From NCBI GenBank assembly GCA_017303855.1, contig JAFLBL010000005.1:264189-328188 (forward strand): a DNA stretch of 64,000 nt, read 5' to 3'. The stretch comes from Chitinophagales bacterium. GTDB lineage: Bacteria; Bacteroidota; Bacteroidia; Chitinophagales; Chitinophagaceae. Shown here piece by piece: positions 62,261 to 64,000 of the stretch. Under the pieces are notes generated by a model. The model searched no databases. It worked only from the letters and a program-made list of their open reading frames with translations, and was not told the origin of the DNA. A program made the position numbers and the translations under genes. The stretch's first letter is position 1. Each line of letters opens with the position of its first letter.

Positions 62261-62548
62261 TTACAGGTCCCTTGCTTCTGCACCGGTTGCTTTTGATCCC
62301 TGCTTTATTACAGTTTGCAACGGCCTCCCCAGCCCATCAAAATATTGCGTAGTCTGCCGGACTGCTTTTAATTCCCGGTTCATCAGGGTATTCGCGTCTG
62401 TTTCAGGAGCCAACGCATCCCAGGTGCGGATAAAGTTCAACGGAAAATTCCCGCTATAATCAGTACCTACATGCTGCGCAGACAAGTTTATTACCGTAAA
62501 ACAAACTATACTTAAAAGCAGGGTCTTATATTTTAAACTGGTATTCAT
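62261..62548 (-). pseudogene. N-terminal part of the frameshifted RHS protein (DUF6443-like)
   Basis: From the ATG at 62548: a signal peptide (YKTLLLSIVCFTVINLSAQ) and the conserved opening of Bacteroidota RHS proteins (NFIRTWDALAPETDANTLMN, TTQYFDGLGRPLQTVIKQGS). The frame stops with DL-TAA at 62261. Reading the same strand one base out of step gives S-P-V-E-Y-D-E-F-G immediately after, i.e. GACCTG-TA-AGCCCGGTG where GACCTG-GTA-AGC would keep the frame. So one base (G) is missing at about 62263. An upstream in-frame ATG at 62596 is possible but less like the family start. Together the two pieces would encode about 1480 residues. Confidence 0.8.
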
Positions 62549-62609
62549 GAAGGTCATTTTAAACTTTAAATCAGCGGTAACCATTAAACTCTTCATTGCA
62601 AAGAAGCCT

Positions 62610-63152
62610 CTATTGAGCCAACGTCCTTTGAACAGACCTGCCCCACAATGTAGAATGTGGACTCAATACGCCGTACAGAACTCTGTCAACCGAAACAAAA
62701 TATTTCATACCCGGGCTATCTGCATCAACATCATAATTCTCGTTAAGCTCATTATGTGTTAACCATTTAAACATGGCATGCTGCTGAGCACCTGAAGATT
62801 TACGCGTTTGTAACCCATCAGTAATAATAACATGTGCTCTCAGTATTGACCGGTACCAGGACTTTAACTGCTCTTTATACGCTGAACTAAATCCATCCTC
62901 AAAAGAAGGAACAGCAATTACCTGCAGAGTTTGTTGTCTGCCATAACTTACTGTATCTAACGCGAACAACAATGAATCAGCAGATGAAGACTGAATAACC
63001 GGAAGTGTTATTACCAGCAGTTTCTTCCCGGAAAATGAACTGAGCTGAATAGAGCCTCCTTCTATTTTGGGCAAACTTCCAGAAAACGGGCTTTGTTGTG
63101 AGAATGAAGGCAAACAAGCAAATAGAATTATAATAGAAAAGAAAATACGCAT
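62610..63152 (-). CDS. Secreted thioredoxin/peroxidase-fold-like protein lacking catalytic cysteines
   Basis: 180 residues from the ATG at 63152, with a signal peptide (MRIFFSIIILFACLPSFSQQ). The mature part follows the order of glutathione-peroxidase/redoxin folds: GGSIQLSSFSGKKLLVITLP (strand after a K-L motif), LQVIAVPSFEDGF, a helix ending LKSWYRSI, AHVIITDG, FKWLTHNELNEN and KYFVSVDRVLYGVLSPHS. The only Cys is in the signal peptide, so no redox chemistry of the usual type is possible. It lies between the truncated YD-repeat gene (10 bases) and the RHS gene (61 bases) and probably shares their transcript. Fold assignment is tentative. Confidence 0.6.
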   Translation of the reverse strand: MRIFFSIIILFACLPSFSQQSPFSGSLPKIEGGSIQLSSFSGKKLLVITLPVIQSSSADSLLFALDTVSYGRQQTLQVIAVPSFEDGFSSAYKEQLKSWYRSILRAHVIITDGLQTRKSSGAQQHAMFKWLTHNELNENYDVDADSPGMKYFVSVDRVLYGVLSPHSTLWGRSVQRTLAQ

Positions 63153-63162
63153 AAAATAAGTT

Positions 63163-63888
63163 TTAGTATAAGTCATAATCCATTGTCAGTGAACTGCATG
63201 CAGGAATAGAAACTTTGTAAAAAGTAGCCGATAAACCAGAAATAGAAAACCGGCAGGAATGGGTGAATAATAATTGAGGCAGAACTCCACCTGGTGCTGC
63301 AATCGTTACATTATACGAATCAGTGGGCAGGCAACCCAAAACACCAGACCCATTAGCAGGAACGGGAAAAGCAAATACCTGACCTGTCGTTCGACTGGTA
63401 TACGTCGCAGTATAGTTGGCCTGGGTTGTATTATTTGTATAATAAACAGTGTTCAGGGATGTGCAGGTGCCATTTGTATTGGCATAGTTCTGCCCATTAG
63501 ACGCAATATCATTTAATGCCAGCTGATTAGCCTCTTCCACACTTACCGGAGAACTATATGTATTTCCGGCCACCGTGTACAAAACCTGACTTCCCTGGCT
63601 ACAGGTGCCGCAATTGTTTTTTGTAAAAGTCTGACTCTGAGGAGTGTTATAATACAGGACAGGAATAGAACAATCAGCAAGTTGACCTGCGTAATTATAA
63701 CAAAACAGCTTAATGATCCGTCCATACCCATCCCGAATTAATTTCAATCTTCCAAACCCATCATACTCAAAATAATTGATAATGTTATTAAAATCATTTT
63801 GTGATACTATACCCACTAATTCCTTGTACGTGAAAGTTGTCATCTGAGCATCTTTTGGGCAGAGACGTAGCTCTATAATACTCCCCAT
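63163..63888 (-). CDS. YD-repeat/DUF5977-type C-terminal fragment
   Basis: 241 residues without a signal peptide. It begins in mid-domain (ELRLCPKDAQMTTFTYKELV, YFEYDGFGRLKLIRDGYGRI), wording that normally lies deep in the C-terminal half of large Bacteroidota YD-repeat proteins. A module resembling DUF5977 follows (SQTFTKNNCGTCSQGS, YSSPVSVEEANQLALNDIAS, NGQNYANTNGTC) and a beta-sandwich end. In-frame extension upstream is closed by TAG within 40 bases. The likely reading is a 5'-truncated relic or a detached cassette. Confidence 0.6.
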   Translation of the reverse strand: MGSIIELRLCPKDAQMTTFTYKELVGIVSQNDFNNIINYFEYDGFGRLKLIRDGYGRIIKLFCYNYAGQLADCSIPVLYYNTPQSQTFTKNNCGTCSQGSQVLYTVAGNTYSSPVSVEEANQLALNDIASNGQNYANTNGTCTSLNTVYYTNNTTQANYTATYTSRTTGQVFAFPVPANGSGVLGCLPTDSYNVTIAAPGGVLPQLLFTHSCRFSISGLSATFYKVSIPACSSLTMDYDLY

Positions 63889-63917
63889 ATTTAGGACCAG
63901 TTGGGTCGTTAGCTACG

Positions 63918-64000
63918 TTAAGATTTCTTTCTTTTACTGATACTGTCAAGCAGCTCTTTGAATCGATTGTTCATACCGGATATTGGGTGTTTGATTTGTG
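63918..64000 (-). CDS. C-terminal end of an upstream gene, cut by the window edge
   Basis: An open frame enters from the right edge and ends with TAA at 63918; the visible residues end in NNRFKELLDSISKRKKS. Only 27 codons can be seen, too little to identify; it could also be a chance frame. Confidence 0.3.
   Translation of the reverse strand, partial: QIKHPISGMNNRFKELLDSISKRKKS

Noticed and set aside
63840..63890. Second frameshift at the 5' side of the YD-repeat fragment (CCCAAAAGATG)
   Set aside because: An alternative frame gives a plausible-looking peptide, but the frame used (ELRLCPKDAQMTTFTY) matches YD-repeat proteins without a shift and the alternative is closed by a stop shortly upstream.

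Overview
The window looks like a chromosomal segment of a Bacteroidota member, most likely of the Chitinophagaceae/Chitinophagales type. The evidence is its gene content (gldA, batB/batC-like genes, type IX secretion C-terminal sorting domains, DUF1800/DUF1501 pairs, YD-repeat/RHS proteins, a MHS transporter with a small DUF6814-like partner), promoters of the Bacteroidota TAnnTTTG type, weak Shine-Dalgarno sites and moderate GC. No tRNA, rRNA, CRISPR array, prophage or complete insertion sequence was seen. The order of genes is ordinary and chromosomal, apart from a low-GC RHS region at the right end.

Left part (1-6.7 kb, minus strand): ispG (cut by the window edge), a batB-batC pair, a class D beta-lactamase homologue, a secreted protein, a 42-residue lipoprotein with its own terminator, and kbl. 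The region 7.0-17.1 kb (plus strand) is one tight ten-gene unit ending in a strong terminator. It encodes a DUF47/PhoU-like protein, a PiT phosphate transporter fused to a coiled coil and a LuxR-type DNA-binding domain, a phosphate-type porin, a lamin-tail lipoprotein, a probable divergent CYTH protein, a canonical CYTH (triphosphate tunnel) protein, an SdiA-regulated-type beta-propeller lipoprotein, a DASS anion transporter, a 485-residue membrane protein of unknown function and a small membrane peptide. I read it as a phosphate/polyphosphate acquisition and handling operon controlled by its own membrane transporter; it is the best candidate for an undescribed system here.

17.2-33.0 kb: an ECF sigma factor, three tandem RNA hairpins, an anti-sigma-like membrane protein with a duplicated N-terminal domain and a beta-barrel protein; an L,D-transpeptidase and an alpha/beta hydrolase; then a short-chain carboxylate (acetate/propionate) module: acs (minus), an InsA-like zinc-finger/HTH protein, a porin, a MHS permease, two small membrane proteins, a sensor kinase with an SLC5 symporter input domain, a stand-alone receiver protein and a second acyl-CoA synthetase.

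33.1-47.4 kb: a small secreted protein and a three-gene ABC/HlyD/TolC export system whose ATPase motifs are degenerate. Convergent to it is an inorganic-carbon cluster (SulP, beta-carbonic anhydrase, DabA, DabB), followed by a second carbonic anhydrase and a NhaD Na+/H+ antiporter. 47.4-57.0 kb: gldA, enolase, a FtsB-like protein, endonuclease III, a CHU_C-tailed beta-propeller-like protein, and DUF1800 and DUF1501 proteins. The intergenic stretches here contain unusually many short tandem repeats (7, 8, 14, 38 and 138 bp periods).

57.6-64 kb (minus strand): a lower-GC RHS/YD-repeat locus. A large RHS protein carrying a C-terminal JAB/JAMM-type metallopeptidase-like toxin domain is split by an apparent one-base deletion near 62263; directly downstream is a small secreted protein that may be its immunity partner, and upstream are a cysteine-free thioredoxin-fold-like protein and a 5'-truncated YD-repeat relic. 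All function calls come from reading translated sequence and motifs; no database search was run.
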